DNA from: Marisalimonas sp016777705
Lineage (GTDB): Bacteria; Pseudomonadota; Alphaproteobacteria; Puniceispirillales; Marisalimonadaceae
Direction: 5' to 3'
Length of the DNA: 64,000 bases
Assembly (NCBI RefSeq): GCF_047717795.1
Contig: NZ_CP159808.1
Location: 1,302,001 to 1,366,000, forward strand
Every line of letters starts with the position of its first letter. Position 1 is the first letter of the stretch. Below the pieces are notes generated by a model that did not search any database, was not told the origin of the DNA, and saw only the letters and a list, made by a program, of their open reading frames with translations. This document shows positions 39,552 to 47,442 of this stretch, piece after piece. A program made the translations under genes and the position numbers.

Positions 39552-40741
39552 ATATATTTTCAATTTCATATCTTTATTTAAAGTCTAATCCGTTAAATTT
39601 TTTGCTCAGCATGTTTTTAATGATAGTGGGGATGACAATAATAACTGTGTCTATTTTAGTAACCCAGATTACTAAAAATACCTTTAACAAAAACAACCCA
39701 AATTTAGACGTTGTTGTTGGAGCTAAAGGAAGCCCTCTTCAGCTAATTTTATCTACGATTCATCATATCGATATTCCTACTGGTAATATAAGTTATAAAA
39801 ATGCTTTAAATATAATTAAACACCCTGCTATTAGGAGCGGTACCCCAATTTCACTAGGTGACAATTTTCAGAACTTCAGGATAGTAGGCACAAGTAAAAA
39901 TATCCTCAAATTATACAATGCAAATCTTAAAGTAGGTAAAGTATGGGAAAAACCTATGCAATCTATAATTGGTTATAATGTAGCTAATTACACACAATTA
40001 AAGATGAATAAATTTTTTGTAGGTTCACACGGCCTGATTGATACTGGTGATGTACATGCCGAACAACCATATAAGGTAGTTGGAATTTTAAATAAAACAG
40101 GCACGATATTGGACAACCTAATTCTAACAAGTTTAGATAGTGTTTGGCGTCTTCATTCTAATGAGACTAATTCTAAAACTGTTAATAGTAACTCTAAATT
40201 AGAAGTTACAGCATTATTATTAAAATATAAAAATAAGAGTTCAGTTTTTTCTTTTCCTCGATTAATTAATAAAAATACGAATATGCAAGCTGCTAGTCCT
40301 AGTTATGAAATTTCGAAATTATTTAAATTAACTGGTGATGCACACATGATTGTTAACTACTTAAGTATACTAATAATATCTCTATCATTTATTGGGATAC
40401 TCTTTTCGCTCCTAAATAATATAAATGATCGTAAATATGATTTAGCAATTTTAAGAACTCTTGGGTTTACAAAAAGGAGAGTTTTTTCATTAATTTTAAT
40501 TGAAGGCATGTCAATATCTCTGTTAGGAAGTATTTTTGGTATAATAATTGGATGCACAACCTATATTAGTATTCAACACTTTTCCTTGATTGGAAGAAAT
40601 ATGATATCACTACAATTTGATTTTGTTTTTAATTTGTTCGCTGTATGGTTAATAGTAATGGTTGCTTCTTTTCTAACTTGTCTTATACCTTGTATCAAAG
40701 TATATAAACAAAATATCAGATCAATTTTACTTAATAGTTAA
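39548..40741 (+). CDS. FtsX-like ABC permease, with probable ATA start codon
   Basis: The permease has an N-terminal helix (LLSMFLMIVGMTIITVSILV), a large periplasmic domain of about 220 residues, and three C-terminal helices. The FtsX signature region is SFIGILFSLLNNINDRKYDLAILRTLGFTKRRVFSLILIEGM. The first ordinary start is TTG 39602, which has no ribosome site. I place the start at ATA 39548: AGGAG (39536-39540) lies seven bases upstream, the ATA overlaps the ATPase stop as ATAA, and the extra residues (NIFSISYLYLKSNPLNF) match the usual N-terminus of such permeases. A canonical ATGA overlap mutated to ATAA would explain this. From ATA the product has 397 residues. It should work with the LolD-like ATPase in the inner membrane. 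Confidence 0.8.
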   Translation: MNIFSISYLYLKSNPLNFLLSMFLMIVGMTIITVSILVTQITKNTFNKNNPNLDVVVGAKGSPLQLILSTIHHIDIPTGNISYKNALNIIKHPAIRSGTPISLGDNFQNFRIVGTSKNILKLYNANLKVGKVWEKPMQSIIGYNVANYTQLKMNKFFVGSHGLIDTGDVHAEQPYKVVGILNKTGTILDNLILTSLDSVWRLHSNETNSKTVNSNSKLEVTALLLKYKNKSSVFSFPRLINKNTNMQAASPSYEISKLFKLTGDAHMIVNYLSILIISLSFIGILFSLLNNINDRKYDLAILRTLGFTKRRVFSLILIEGMSISLLGSIFGIIIGCTTYISIQHFSLIGRNMISLQFDFVFNLFAVWLIVMVASFLTCLIPCIKVYKQNIRSILLNS

Positions 40742-40771
40742 AACTTTATTTTTAAGGAAATAGAGTAAATT

Positions 40772-41308
40772 ATGAAAAACATTACTTCATCAAAAATTAC
40801 TTTTTTTTTAATAATTATATTTTCACTGTTTTCTTTAAATGCATTAAGCTTTGAAAAATTTAATCTTAATGAAATTGATCCTGATGAAAATATAATTGTT
40901 GAAGATTTATATGAACCATTGAAGGTCACAGGGGATGCTTTACCTTGGCAACTATTTTCTCAAACTAAAGAAATAGAAGATTGTACTATTGATAAAGACG
41001 GGTTTGATTACTGTCTTATAAAACCGGAATATAATCAAAAAATTAAACTATATAATGGCAAAGTAGTTACTTTAATGGGCTATATGTTTCCTCTAGAACA
41101 ATCTGAAAAACAAAAGAATTTTCTTTTAGGTCCCTATCCTTTAAGTTGTCCCTTTCATTATCACGTAGGCCCTTCGCAAGTTATTGAGATCAATTCAGAT
41201 CAAGCTATTGATTTTTCATTTGATCCTGTAACAGTTAAGGGTGAATTAAAAGTGAAATTTAATAAAGAAACTGGAATATTTTATTATTTAGAACTTAAAG
41301 CTTCTTAA
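40772..41308 (+). CDS. Exported DUF3299 family protein
   Basis: The 178-residue protein has an N-terminal hydrophobic signal (FFLIIIFSLFSLNALS, cleavage near residue 25), so it is exported. The body matches DUF3299: LYNGKVVTLMGYMFPLEQ, then FLLGPYPLSCPFHYHVGPSQVIEI. The CPFHYH cluster could bind a metal. Function is unknown. Homologues stand beside LolD/FtsX-type ABC genes and zinc uptake genes in other proteobacteria, which fits this place behind znuA. AAGGAAATAG before the ATG is a fair ribosome site. The gene is 30 nt from the FtsX-like gene and is the last of the zinc operon. Confidence 0.82.
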   Translation: MKNITSSKITFFLIIIFSLFSLNALSFEKFNLNEIDPDENIIVEDLYEPLKVTGDALPWQLFSQTKEIEDCTIDKDGFDYCLIKPEYNQKIKLYNGKVVTLMGYMFPLEQSEKQKNFLLGPYPLSCPFHYHVGPSQVIEINSDQAIDFSFDPVTVKGELKVKFNKETGIFYYLELKAS

Positions 41309-41309
41309 A

Positions 41310-42500
41310 TTATATAGTTTCAGCGGTTCCCCATATATTTGTCACTTGACTAGACAGAACTCCACCGTTGCCGTGCGCAACTGATAGTTTAGCATTATCA
41401 ATCCATCCTCCGTCTAACCTTGTTCCTACATTGTCTCCAGAAGAGTTTCTTAATTGCCTTAGAGCTTCAAGTGTTACAAAAAGACCATACATTCCAGGAT
41501 GAACGCAAGAAAGCCCTCCTCCATTAGTATTTACCCTTAACTTACCAGATGGGCCTATATTATTATTCTTTACTAAGTCTCTAGCTTCACCTTTTTTACA
41601 AAATCCTAAATCTTCTAAAAATAATAATGTATTGATTGTAAATGCATCATAAAGTTGAACTGTATCCATATCACCAGGTAAATAACCTGACATTTCAAAA
41701 GCTCTTCTACCACTATCTATTGCCGATGTTCTAACTAAGTCTGGCATTTCTGAAACCATTCGATGATGATGCTCCATTGCTGCACCTAACATATATATAG
41801 GAGTGTTTTTTGTATCTTTTGCTCTGTCAGCGCGTGTCATTACAATTGCTGCCCCACCATCCGTCACAAGACAGCAATCAAGTTTTCCAAGTGGGTCTAC
41901 TATTGGCCTTGCACTTAAGACATCATTTACAGTCAAAGGACCATCATTATGTGTATAGGCTCTAGGATTTAAAAGCGCCCAATCTCTGGCAGAAACAGCT
42001 ATGTTTGCCAGATCTTCTCTAGTAGCTCCAAACTCGTACATATATCTTTTAGCAGCCAGAGCATAAGCAGTAACTGGCATTCTTGGATCATATTGAGCTT
42101 CATAAGGCATTGCTTCAGAAATAGTTTTAAATCCACCAATACTTTTTTGATTCGAACCATAGGCAATCACAGCTACATTTATCAATCCTGCATCAAGAGC
42201 CATTGCAGCTGTTAAAATGTGAGATAAAAAACTAGAGCCCCCAATTTGTGATCCGTCTGCAAATTTTGGCTTTATTCCGAGATATTCTGACAATGACATC
42301 GCTGCCATAGAATGGAAAGCTGTAGCTGCAAAAACTCCATCAACTTCGCTTAATTTTATGCCAGCATCATCGAGCGCATCATGAACGGAGTTAGCCATAA
42401 TTTCCATGGCACTCCAACCTGCTGCTATACCACAACCACTTTCAGCCAAACCAACAACAGCAGTTTTACCTCTTAATTTATTTATGTCATTTTTAGTCAT
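41310..42500 (-). CDS. SCP2-type thiolase family protein
   Basis: This 396-residue protein has the thiolase fold of the lipid-transfer (SCPx/DitF) group. KTAVVGLAESG opens the protein, EIMANSVHDALDDAGIKLSEVDGVFA follows, and NTNGGGLSCVHPGMYGLFVTLEALRQL and AHGNGGVLSSQ lie near the C-terminus. Such proteins act on 3-oxoacyl-CoA or as retro-aldolases with an OB-fold partner, which is encoded just upstream. I chose ATG 42500, as AAGGTGAG lies directly before it. A GTG at 42515, overlapping the upstream stop as GTGA, is the alternative. It forms an operon with the OB-fold protein and the NDP-forming acyl-CoA synthetase. Confidence 0.88.
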   Translation of the reverse strand: MTKNDINKLRGKTAVVGLAESGCGIAAGWSAMEIMANSVHDALDDAGIKLSEVDGVFAATAFHSMAAMSLSEYLGIKPKFADGSQIGGSSFLSHILTAAMALDAGLINVAVIAYGSNQKSIGGFKTISEAMPYEAQYDPRMPVTAYALAAKRYMYEFGATREDLANIAVSARDWALLNPRAYTHNDGPLTVNDVLSARPIVDPLGKLDCCLVTDGGAAIVMTRADRAKDTKNTPIYMLGAAMEHHHRMVSEMPDLVRTSAIDSGRRAFEMSGYLPGDMDTVQLYDAFTINTLLFLEDLGFCKKGEARDLVKNNNIGPSGKLRVNTNGGGLSCVHPGMYGLFVTLEALRQLRNSSGDNVGTRLDGGWIDNAKLSVAHGNGGVLSSQVTNIWGTAETI

Positions 42501-42511
42501 ACTACTCACCT

Positions 42512-42895
42512 TCACAATACATCAAATATAATTGCTGGTTCCCCTTTTAAAGAGGAAATTCTAGCTTTTACTTTTTGACCAATTTCAACTTTATCTGGAT
42601 CTATACCTTCAACTCTTGCCATCATTCTTGGGCCTTCATCAAGTGTAATTAATGATAAATTAAAATCCCCACCCTTCTCCGGCAATCTCCTATTACATGT
42701 AGTACTATGAACGACACCATTACCTGATGCCTCTAACCACTCTAAGTCTCTTTCGCCACTTCCTGGAAAAGCAACTCTTGGATGGAAGAAAAATTTATTC
42801 AAACTTTTACTTTTCTGAATCATAAATTTACCTTCAGATAAATATTTTTTGAATTGTTGTTCTGGTCCCAATGAACCTTTTAAAATTTCTGGCAT
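42512..42895 (-). CDS. OB-fold (DUF35) partner of the thiolase, zinc ribbon degenerate
   Basis: This 127-residue protein matches the DUF35 OB-fold group that pairs with SCP2-type thiolases. LEWLEASGNGVVHSTT and the OB strands GPRMMARVEGIDPDKVEIGQKVKARI are clear. Relatives have an N-terminal rubredoxin-like ribbon with two C-x2-C pairs. Here the matching stretch (residues about 27-48, SKSLNKFFFHPRVAFPGSG) has no cysteine, so the zinc site is lost. The only nearby Cys is in STTCNRR. The stop overlaps the thiolase region. It probably binds the thiolase and shapes its substrate tunnel. Confidence 0.85.
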   Translation of the reverse strand: MPEILKGSLGPEQQFKKYLSEGKFMIQKSKSLNKFFFHPRVAFPGSGERDLEWLEASGNGVVHSTTCNRRLPEKGGDFNLSLITLDEGPRMMARVEGIDPDKVEIGQKVKARISSLKGEPAIIFDVL

Positions 42896-42915
42896 ATTTT
42901 CTCCTTGGATTAAAT

Positions 42916-45000
42916 TTATTTAGTTACAATTAAGGCATCAAGAGCTATCACTTGTTTATTACTTACAAGAACCGGATTCATTTCAACTTGATCAATTTGA
43001 TTAGAGTTTGCAGCTATAAAATTAGATAAGTTAACAATAATCTCTTTTAAAGCTTCTATATCAATCGATGACTGTCCTCTAGCACCATAAAATAAGTCTT
43101 TACCTTGAAGAGACAATATCATTTTTTCAGCTTTTTTATGAGATATAGGAGCTTCAGCAAAGGCAATATCTTTCATTACTTCTGCATATATACCACCAAG
43201 ACCAAACATAACTATAGGACCAAATACAGGATCAATTTTGGCACCTAATATACATTCAATTCCACCTTTAACCATTGGAGAAACCATAACTCCGTCAACA
43301 ACAGCGTTAGGTGCATTGTTTTTTATATTTAAATAAATTTCTTCATAAGACTTGATTGCATTATCAATATTTCCAATATTTAATTTCACTCCTCCAACAT
43401 CTGTTTTATGCTGAATGTCTGGAGAAACAATTTTCATAACATATTTATTGTTATCTTCATTGAAAATAGATTTTAATTCATCTTTATTCCTAACTAACGA
43501 AGATGTAACAATAGGCAATCCAAAATTTCTGAGAATTTGACTACAATCAACTTCATTTAACTTTTTCTTTGGAATTTGAACTACAAAGTCTTTTTTATTA
43601 AAATCATTAACAACATGCTTATCTTTAAATTGTTCTCCAAAGAACATTAAAGCAGACATTGCTACAACAGCTCTAGTTGGGTCTTCTATACAAAGAAAGC
43701 CTGCATTTTCATATGTTTTTACAATATCCTCATTGGCAACCATACAATTAATAAAAAGTTTATCTTCATAACCTTTCATAGCTTTTTTCAATGATACAAG
43801 TAATGGCTTTGATAAAATAGGTGAACCTGGAACCGTAGTCCAAAAACCAATCAAAGCATCGTAACCACCTCTAGATAACATCAGGTCAGTAAATTTTGGA
43901 ACAATAGATAAGTCATTAAAAAATTGAGCTGTAACATCAACAGGGTTCATTGGAGAAGCAAAAGGAACTAACTTCTTCAACTCATCTTGAGTGTCTTGAG
44001 GCATAGGCCCGACCGTTAAACCTTCATCAGCCGCAGCATCTGCAATTAACACTCCTCCACCTCCAGAGATTGTTACAACTCCTAAATTTTTTCCCGTTGG
44101 AAAAGTTTTTGCTCTGGTTGCATAAGCAATATCTAGCATTTCTTCAGTACTTTTGACTCTATAAGCCCCGTGAGCTCTCAAAACTTCATCATAAATAACG
44201 TCTTCTCCAGCTAATGAAGCAGTATGCGAATTTGCAGCAGCTGCACCAACTTCAGATCTTCCAACTTTCATAAATATAACAGGTTTTTTTTCAGACCTTG
44301 CAGCATCTAAAGCTTTTGTAAATTGCTCTCCATCCTTAACGCTTTCAGCATAAGCCATTATTGTATGAACTTCTGGATCTTCAGCCATCATTTGAATTGT
44401 TTCGCCAACTGATAAGTCAGCTTCATTACCAGTTGTCATCCAATATCTAATACCAAGTCCTCTTTCATGGGCAACCATATAAATGTGACTGCCATATGCT
44501 CCCGATTGGCTAGCAATTGCAATATCTCCTGGTATAGGAGTTGTTCTATTTACTGTGGTAGTAAAAGTAGGAAAAAAGTTATTTGCTGAATTGAAAAGCC
44601 CTAAACAATTTGGTCCAATTACCCTTAAACGACTATCTTGGCTAATTTTCTTAATTTCGTTTTGAAAAACTTCACCTTGACCACCTATTTCAGAAAATCC
44701 AGAGGAAAATATTAATGCAGTTTTAGCTTTTTTAATGACCGCCTGCTCTAAGACAGTAACAACTAATTTAGATGGTACTGCCACTAGAATAAAATCAAGA
44801 TCATCTTTAACATCGAGTAAAGAAGGATATGCCTTCATTCCTTGCACGTGATCTCTATTAGGGTTAATTGGATAAATATCACCTGAAAATTTTTTTTCAA
44901 TCATGTTGGATAAAGGGCGTCCTCCGATTCTAGTTTTATCATCAGATGCGCCTACAATTGCTATTGATTTTGGCGACATTATTTCTTTTAAAGTTGTCAT
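42916..45000 (-). CDS. NDP-forming acyl-CoA synthetase (acetate-CoA ligase family)
   Basis: This 694-residue fused enzyme has an N-terminal CoA-binding domain (SIAIVGASDDKTRIGGRPLSNM), a succinyl-CoA-ligase-like domain with SGAYGSHIY and the His-bearing NSHTASLAGEDVIYDEVLRAHGA, and a C-terminal ATP-grasp domain (KYVMKIVSPDIQHKTDVGGVKLNI and FGPIVMFGLGGIYAEVMKDIAFAEAP). The family makes acyl-CoA with a phospho-histidine intermediate, and its substrates range from acetate to aryl acids. The substrate here is unknown. It starts the operon with the OB-fold protein and thiolase, 20 nt apart, which hints at a shared acyl-CoA. Confidence 0.9.
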   Translation of the reverse strand: MTTLKEIMSPKSIAIVGASDDKTRIGGRPLSNMIEKKFSGDIYPINPNRDHVQGMKAYPSLLDVKDDLDFILVAVPSKLVVTVLEQAVIKKAKTALIFSSGFSEIGGQGEVFQNEIKKISQDSRLRVIGPNCLGLFNSANNFFPTFTTTVNRTTPIPGDIAIASQSGAYGSHIYMVAHERGLGIRYWMTTGNEADLSVGETIQMMAEDPEVHTIMAYAESVKDGEQFTKALDAARSEKKPVIFMKVGRSEVGAAAANSHTASLAGEDVIYDEVLRAHGAYRVKSTEEMLDIAYATRAKTFPTGKNLGVVTISGGGGVLIADAAADEGLTVGPMPQDTQDELKKLVPFASPMNPVDVTAQFFNDLSIVPKFTDLMLSRGGYDALIGFWTTVPGSPILSKPLLVSLKKAMKGYEDKLFINCMVANEDIVKTYENAGFLCIEDPTRAVVAMSALMFFGEQFKDKHVVNDFNKKDFVVQIPKKKLNEVDCSQILRNFGLPIVTSSLVRNKDELKSIFNEDNNKYVMKIVSPDIQHKTDVGGVKLNIGNIDNAIKSYEEIYLNIKNNAPNAVVDGVMVSPMVKGGIECILGAKIDPVFGPIVMFGLGGIYAEVMKDIAFAEAPISHKKAEKMILSLQGKDLFYGARGQSSIDIEALKEIIVNLSNFIAANSNQIDQVEMNPVLVSNKQVIALDALIVTK

Positions 45001-45112
45001 TTTTAACCCTTAATTTAATGGACAAGTATAAAACAGTGTATAATCTACATTAATTAATAAACTTGTTAAATGAAACAGTTAATATTTTAAAAAGATAGTT
45101 TAAATAAATAAA

Positions 45113-46327
45113 ATGCCACGAATTTTAGTTTTAAGTTGTTTTGTACAAATGGTTTCCATGACTGGGTTTGCGGTATGGCCTATCTATTTAGTAGAACTTC
45201 AATCGCAATGGAACTTATCTAACAGTGAAGCGGGATGGATCAGTGGATCTTTCTATATTGGGTACGTAATAGCAACACCATTTTTAGTTAGTATGACAGA
45301 CACTTTTGATTCAAGAAAACTATATTGTTTTTCTTCACTTCTTGGATGCTCTGGGTTATTACTATTTTCTTTTTTTGCAAGTAATGCACTTAATGCATCC
45401 ATATGTTGGTCACTTGTAGGAGCTGGTCTTGCTGGTACTTATATGCCTGGATTACAAATTCTTAACTCTAGACTTAATAAGATCTCCAGAGAAAAATACG
45501 TAGCTGTTTACACTTCTTTTTTTGGATTAGGTGTTGCATTCTCATTCTCACTTTTTGGTATTTTAAAGAGTTATCAAATATCTTGGGAACATGCTTTTTT
45601 ATTCGCATCCGTAATTCTTTTCTTATGTGCATTTCCTTTATTATTATTTTCTGGAAAAGAGATTGAAGAAATAAATAAAAAACCTTATCAAGGAATAATT
45701 AAAGTAATAGTTCCAATATTTGGCACATTTAAAAATAAAAAAGCATTACCATTCATACTTGGTTATGGAGGGCATACTTATGAACTATTTGGCTTTAGAA
45801 GTTGGACCTTTCCTTGTATCTTATTTTTGTCAAATCATTTCAATAATTCAGTAAGCGACGCATTCATAGCTAATTGTATCGGTTTAATGGGTTTTCTTGG
45901 TATTTTTGCATCTATTTATGGAGCTAAGTACTGTATTGGAAAAGATAGAGCTAAAATAGTAAGTAATATGGGACTAATATGTTTTATAGGTTCAATTTTA
46001 ACGGCTATCTCATTTTGGTTTAGTTTTTGGTTAGCTCTTTTAATGTTGTTAATATATAATGCTCTCATAGTACTAGATTCAGGTTCACTAACAACTGGTG
46101 CAGTTGTGAACGGTAAACCTGAAGATAGAGGAGTAAGGTTAGCTCTTCATTCTATGGTTGGTTTCTTCGGAGGGGCTTTGGGGGGACCTATTATAGGATT
46201 TATTTTGGATAATTTTGGAGGGCAGACGAGTCATCTAGCATGGTTTTTATCTTTCACATTTTTAGGTTTAGGATCCTTATTTTCAACTTTAATTTTCAAA
46301 TATTACAATTCAAAGTATCGAATATAA
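45113..46327 (+). CDS. MFS transporter
   Basis: The 404-residue membrane protein has about 12 hydrophobic segments. Family features are SEAGWISGSFYIGYVIATPFLVSMTDTFDSRKLY (loop 2-3 with the acidic and basic residues), GAGLAGTYMPGLQILNSRL and, in the second half, NGKPEDRGVRLALHSMVGFFGGALGGPIIGFILD. The substrate cannot be read from sequence. It diverges from the acyl-CoA synthetase operon across 112 nt and is followed after 54 nt by a CurA-like reductase on the same strand. An acid or small aromatic may be carried, given the catabolic genes around it. Confidence 0.88.
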   Translation: MPRILVLSCFVQMVSMTGFAVWPIYLVELQSQWNLSNSEAGWISGSFYIGYVIATPFLVSMTDTFDSRKLYCFSSLLGCSGLLLFSFFASNALNASICWSLVGAGLAGTYMPGLQILNSRLNKISREKYVAVYTSFFGLGVAFSFSLFGILKSYQISWEHAFLFASVILFLCAFPLLLFSGKEIEEINKKPYQGIIKVIVPIFGTFKNKKALPFILGYGGHTYELFGFRSWTFPCILFLSNHFNNSVSDAFIANCIGLMGFLGIFASIYGAKYCIGKDRAKIVSNMGLICFIGSILTAISFWFSFWLALLMLLIYNALIVLDSGSLTTGAVVNGKPEDRGVRLALHSMVGFFGGALGGPIIGFILDNFGGQTSHLAWFLSFTFLGLGSLFSTLIFKYYNSKYRI

Positions 46328-46381
46328 TTTCAACATGTTAAAGACAGCATTAATTTATTTTTTCTTAAAGGAGAAACTTTT

Positions 46382-47404
46382 ATGAATACAAAGATTTTAC
46401 TTAATGAGCGCCCACATGGGGAACCCACTCTACAAAACTTTAAAACAGTTAAAGAAGATATCAGGGAACCAAATGATGGGGAGGTTCTTTTAAAAACAAT
46501 ATATATGTCGTTAGATCCTTATATGCGTGGAAGAATGAATGACGCTAAAAGCTATGCTAAGGCAGTAGAAATTGGTGATGTTATGGAAGCTGGAGCCTTA
46601 AGCCAAGTTATTAAAAGTAAGTCTAATGATTTTAAAGAGGGTGATTTTGTAGAAGGTAGAACTGGATGGCAAGATAACCCAACTGTTGATGCAAAAGAAC
46701 TAAGAAAAATTGACCCTACTATGGCTCCATTATCAACATCAATTGGTGTCTTGGGTATGCCTGGCACTACTGCTTATGTTGGCATGCATAATTTTGCTAA
46801 GCCTCAAAAAGGTGAAACAATTGTTGTTTCAGCAGCTTCTGGAGCAGTAGGATCTACAGTTGGACAAATTGGAAAAATTTATGGTTGCAGAGTTGTAGGC
46901 GTAGCAGGTTCAGAAGAAAAATGTAATTTCACTAAATCTGAATTGGGATTTGATGAATGTGTAAATTATAAAGATCCTGATTTTAAAGACAAACTTAAAT
47001 CAGCATGTCCTAACGGAGTAGATATATATTGGGAAAATGTTGGAGGAATAACATTTGAAGCTGTAATGCCACTATTGAATGATTACGCAAGAATTCCAGT
47101 TTGTGGACTAATTTCTTTATACAATGCGACAAGTTTACCAGAAGGAAAAGATAGATTACCACTCTTATTCAGACAAGTGTTGACACAAAGAATGATGATA
47201 AAAGGCTTTATTGTCTTTAACCATTACGATCAAAGAGAAGAATCGATTATTGCTTTATCAAAATGGATACAAGAAGGCAAAATCAAGTATAAAGAAGATT
47301 TTGTTGACGGCCTTGAGAATGCCCCCAATGCGTTCATAGGTTTATTAAATGGTAAAAACTTTGGAAAATTAGTGATTAAAGTTAATCCAGATCCAACAAT
47401 CTAA
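46382..47404 (+). CDS. CurA-like NADPH-dependent enone reductase (MDR family)
   Basis: This 340-residue medium-chain reductase is of the leukotriene B4 dehydrogenase/curcumin reductase group. It begins NERPHGEPTLQNFK, typical for the group. YMSLDPYMRGRM and FVEGRTGWQ follow. The Rossmann motif is SAASGAVGSTVGQIGKIYGCRVVGVAG. WENVGGITFEAVMPLLNDYARIPVCGLISLYN is the next family block. It reduces 2-alkenones or similar carbon-carbon double bonds with NADPH. AAAGGAGA at 46367-46374 precedes the ATG. The gene ends in a strong bidirectional hairpin. Confidence 0.9.
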   Translation: MNTKILLNERPHGEPTLQNFKTVKEDIREPNDGEVLLKTIYMSLDPYMRGRMNDAKSYAKAVEIGDVMEAGALSQVIKSKSNDFKEGDFVEGRTGWQDNPTVDAKELRKIDPTMAPLSTSIGVLGMPGTTAYVGMHNFAKPQKGETIVVSAASGAVGSTVGQIGKIYGCRVVGVAGSEEKCNFTKSELGFDECVNYKDPDFKDKLKSACPNGVDIYWENVGGITFEAVMPLLNDYARIPVCGLISLYNATSLPEGKDRLPLLFRQVLTQRMMIKGFIVFNHYDQREESIIALSKWIQEGKIKYKEDFVDGLENAPNAFIGLLNGKNFGKLVIKVNPDPTI

Positions 47405-47410
47405 ATAGTT

Positions 47411-47442
47411 ATTTTGATAGCCTTAATTTAGGCTATCAAAAT
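47411..47442. terminator. Bidirectional intrinsic terminator between convergent genes
   Basis: A perfect 12-bp stem pairs ATTTTGATAGCC (47411-47422) with GGCTATCAAAAT (47431-47442) around an 8-nt loop. T runs follow on the plus strand, and A runs precede it, so it can end transcripts from both sides. The loop contains the stop codon of the minus-strand FadJ-like gene, and the right arm encodes its last residues. Confidence 0.85.
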
